A stretch of DNA of 6,965 nt from Parachlamydia sp. (lineage in GTDB: Bacteria > Chlamydiota > Chlamydiia > Chlamydiales > Parachlamydiaceae): the NCBI GenBank assembly GCA_021298935.1, contig JAJTHR010000206.1, positions 1 to 6,965 of the forward strand, given 5' to 3'. Both the position numbers and the translations under genes were made by a program. The notes beneath the pieces were generated by a model. It saw only the letters and a program-made list of their open reading frames with translations. It was not told where the DNA came from and did not search any database. Positions 5,741 to 6,965 of this stretch are shown here, in pieces (position 1 is the stretch's first letter; the number at the start of each line of letters is the position of its first letter).

Positions 5741-6965
5741 GTGAACGAGACGGTTGACAAACGGTATGTGGAGGAAAAATTAAAAAAGCACACCCTTGAG
5801 TGGAAAGTCATCCGTCGTCTGATGACTTATTTTTATCCCTATCGGGGATGGACGTTGGCCGCCCTTCTGCTTCTTATCTTTTCCAAGGGGTTGGAAGCCT
5901 GGGTGCCGGTGCAGATCGGACACTTGACCCAGACGATTCTTTTTTCATTAAATGGGCGGCAGGCAGGCGGAGAGGCGCTTTTTTTTCACGTCATGGAAAA
6001 GGGACTAATCATACTGGGATGGATATTCGCAAGCTATGCCTTCGATACAGGCAATATCTACATTAAAAATTATGTCGGGCAACGCGCTTTGCTGACTCTC
6101 CGTAATGATGTCTACCGGCATCTGTTGAAACTCCCGGTCTCCTATTTTGATCGCCAGCCGGTCGGCCGTTTAATGACCCGCACGATCCATGATGTGGATC
6201 AGATCAATCAACTCTTTGCCGAAAGCCTGATTCCCATCATTGGCAGCACATTTCTCTTTTTTAGCATTCTCATTGCCGTTTTTATGATCAACTGGAAAAT
6301 CGGCCTGGTCGTGTTAGGGATCATGCCGCTTGCCTGGGGTATCACCCGCCATTTCCGCACCTGTCAGCGCCTCGCCTACCAATCTTTGCGCTCGATTCTC
6401 TCAGCCATGAATGTATTCATGCAGGAGCATTTAATGGGGATCGGCATTATACGCAGTTTTAATCTTCAAGAGCAGCAGCAGCAGACATTCAATACTCTTA
6501 ACAGGGACTACTACAAGGCGAATATGGAAACGATCCATCATTTTGCTCTCTTTTTTGCTGGCATTGAATGGATCCAAAATGTGTCCTTGGTGGTAATTTT
6601 TGTGATCCTGGTGCAATTCCCCAATCCCGGGCAAGGATTTGATGCTGGCACTTTTTTTACCATGAGCCTCTATGGCCTAATGGTTTTCCGTCCGCTAGCC
6701 GATCTGGCCGAGAGGTACAATGTTCTGCAGTCAGCCATGGCAGCGGCGGAAAAAATTTTTGAGGTGCTGGATACATCGATCGAGGAGGAGGGGGCGCAGC
6801 CAGGGGCTGAACTGAATAGCATTGATAGCATTGAATTTCAGGATGTGTGGTTTGCCTATGAGGAAGAGCATTACGTATTGAAAGGGCTCTCGTTTAAAGT
6901 CAATAAGGGCGAGTCGATTGCTCTTGTGGGGATGACAGGGTCCGGCAAAACAACCATTTTAAATG
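5741..6965 (+). CDS. ABC exporter half-transporter, partner subunit (3' end beyond window)
   Basis: The frame runs open from GTG 5741 to the window end, giving 408 residues, about two thirds of a usual half-transporter. GTG abuts the TAA of the previous gene with no gap. The Shine-Dalgarno is weak (AGAG-rich, about 5727-5733), so translation by coupling is likely. After a polar 35-residue N-terminus, membrane helices lie at about 38-58, 87-105, 163-182, 186-203, 266-292 and 302-318. RLMTRTIHDVDQIN (143-156) is a typical exporter segment after the second helix. The ATPase domain starts near 362 with the A-loop aromatic Y373, and Walker A is GMTGSGKT (397-404). Signature, Walker B and H-loop lie outside the window, so its catalytic state cannot be judged. 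Its position and the Asp substitution in its neighbour suggest the MdlB-like subunit with the hydrolytic Glu. A run of CAG codons encodes QEQQQQ at 243-248, before the fifth helix. Confidence 0.92.
   Translation, partial: MNETVDKRYVEEKLKKHTLEWKVIRRLMTYFYPYRGWTLAALLLLIFSKGLEAWVPVQIGHLTQTILFSLNGRQAGGEALFFHVMEKGLIILGWIFASYAFDTGNIYIKNYVGQRALLTLRNDVYRHLLKLPVSYFDRQPVGRLMTRTIHDVDQINQLFAESLIPIIGSTFLFFSILIAVFMINWKIGLVVLGIMPLAWGITRHFRTCQRLAYQSLRSILSAMNVFMQEHLMGIGIIRSFNLQEQQQQTFNTLNRDYYKANMETIHHFALFFAGIEWIQNVSLVVIFVILVQFPNPGQGFDAGTFFTMSLYGLMVFRPLADLAERYNVLQSAMAAAEKIFEVLDTSIEEEGAQPGAELNSIDSIEFQDVWFAYEEEHYVLKGLSFKVNKGESIALVGMTGSGKTTILN

Noticed and set aside
5800..6066. 88-residue + strand open frame over the start of the second ABC gene
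   Set aside because: The frame starting at GTG 5741 encodes recognisable exporter sequence through the same bases, so this is an out-of-frame shadow.
6469..6484. Short CAG/GCA triplet run in the second ABC gene
   Set aside because: Only about five units inside a coding region, giving a short glutamine stretch. It is too short to call a microsatellite or a phase-variation tract, and triplet changes would not shift the frame.

Overview
The window looks like chromosomal core sequence of a member of the Chlamydiae, most likely an environmental (amoeba-associated, Parachlamydiales-type) lineage. This is inferred from three things. dxr is followed directly by rseP, without the frr/uppS/cdsA genes that separate them in most proteobacteria. 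The RseP protein is unusually long (650 aa), comparable to the roughly 620-residue chlamydial form as I remember it. The small hydrophobic protein upstream resembles chlamydia-restricted hypothetical proteins. I cannot fix genus or species without a database search. All genes lie on the + strand.

Layout. Bases 1-109 hold what is probably the C-terminal end of an unidentified gene, followed by an imperfect hairpin with a T-run (153-192) that may be its terminator. An AT-rich stretch (about 193-333) carries candidate promoter elements and a strong Shine-Dalgarno for a 133-residue hydrophobic orphan protein (334-735). That gene ends at a long, perfect intrinsic terminator (746-790). The 3' arm of this terminator contains the -35 box of a near-consensus extended -10 promoter (781-808), which drives the next block.

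That block is a compact, apparently co-transcribed run: dxr (839-1978, second step of the MEP isoprenoid pathway), rseP (1988-3940, intramembrane site-2 zinc protease with three PDZ-like segments), and two half-size ABC exporters (3953-5740, and 5741 to beyond the window end). Gaps are 9, 12 and 0 bases. The start codons run ATG, ATG, TTG, GTG, which suggests translational coupling.

The two ABC proteins look like a heterodimeric exporter of the MdlA/MdlB or TM287/288 type. The first carries Asp instead of the catalytic Glu after Walker B; the second is cut by the window end just after its Walker A motif. Substrate is unknown.

I found no RNA genes, mobile elements, CRISPR arrays or prophage, and no clear candidate for a wholly new system. 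The most notable points are the terminator/promoter overlap, the enlarged three-PDZ RseP, the asymmetric ABC pair and the lineage-restricted small membrane protein.
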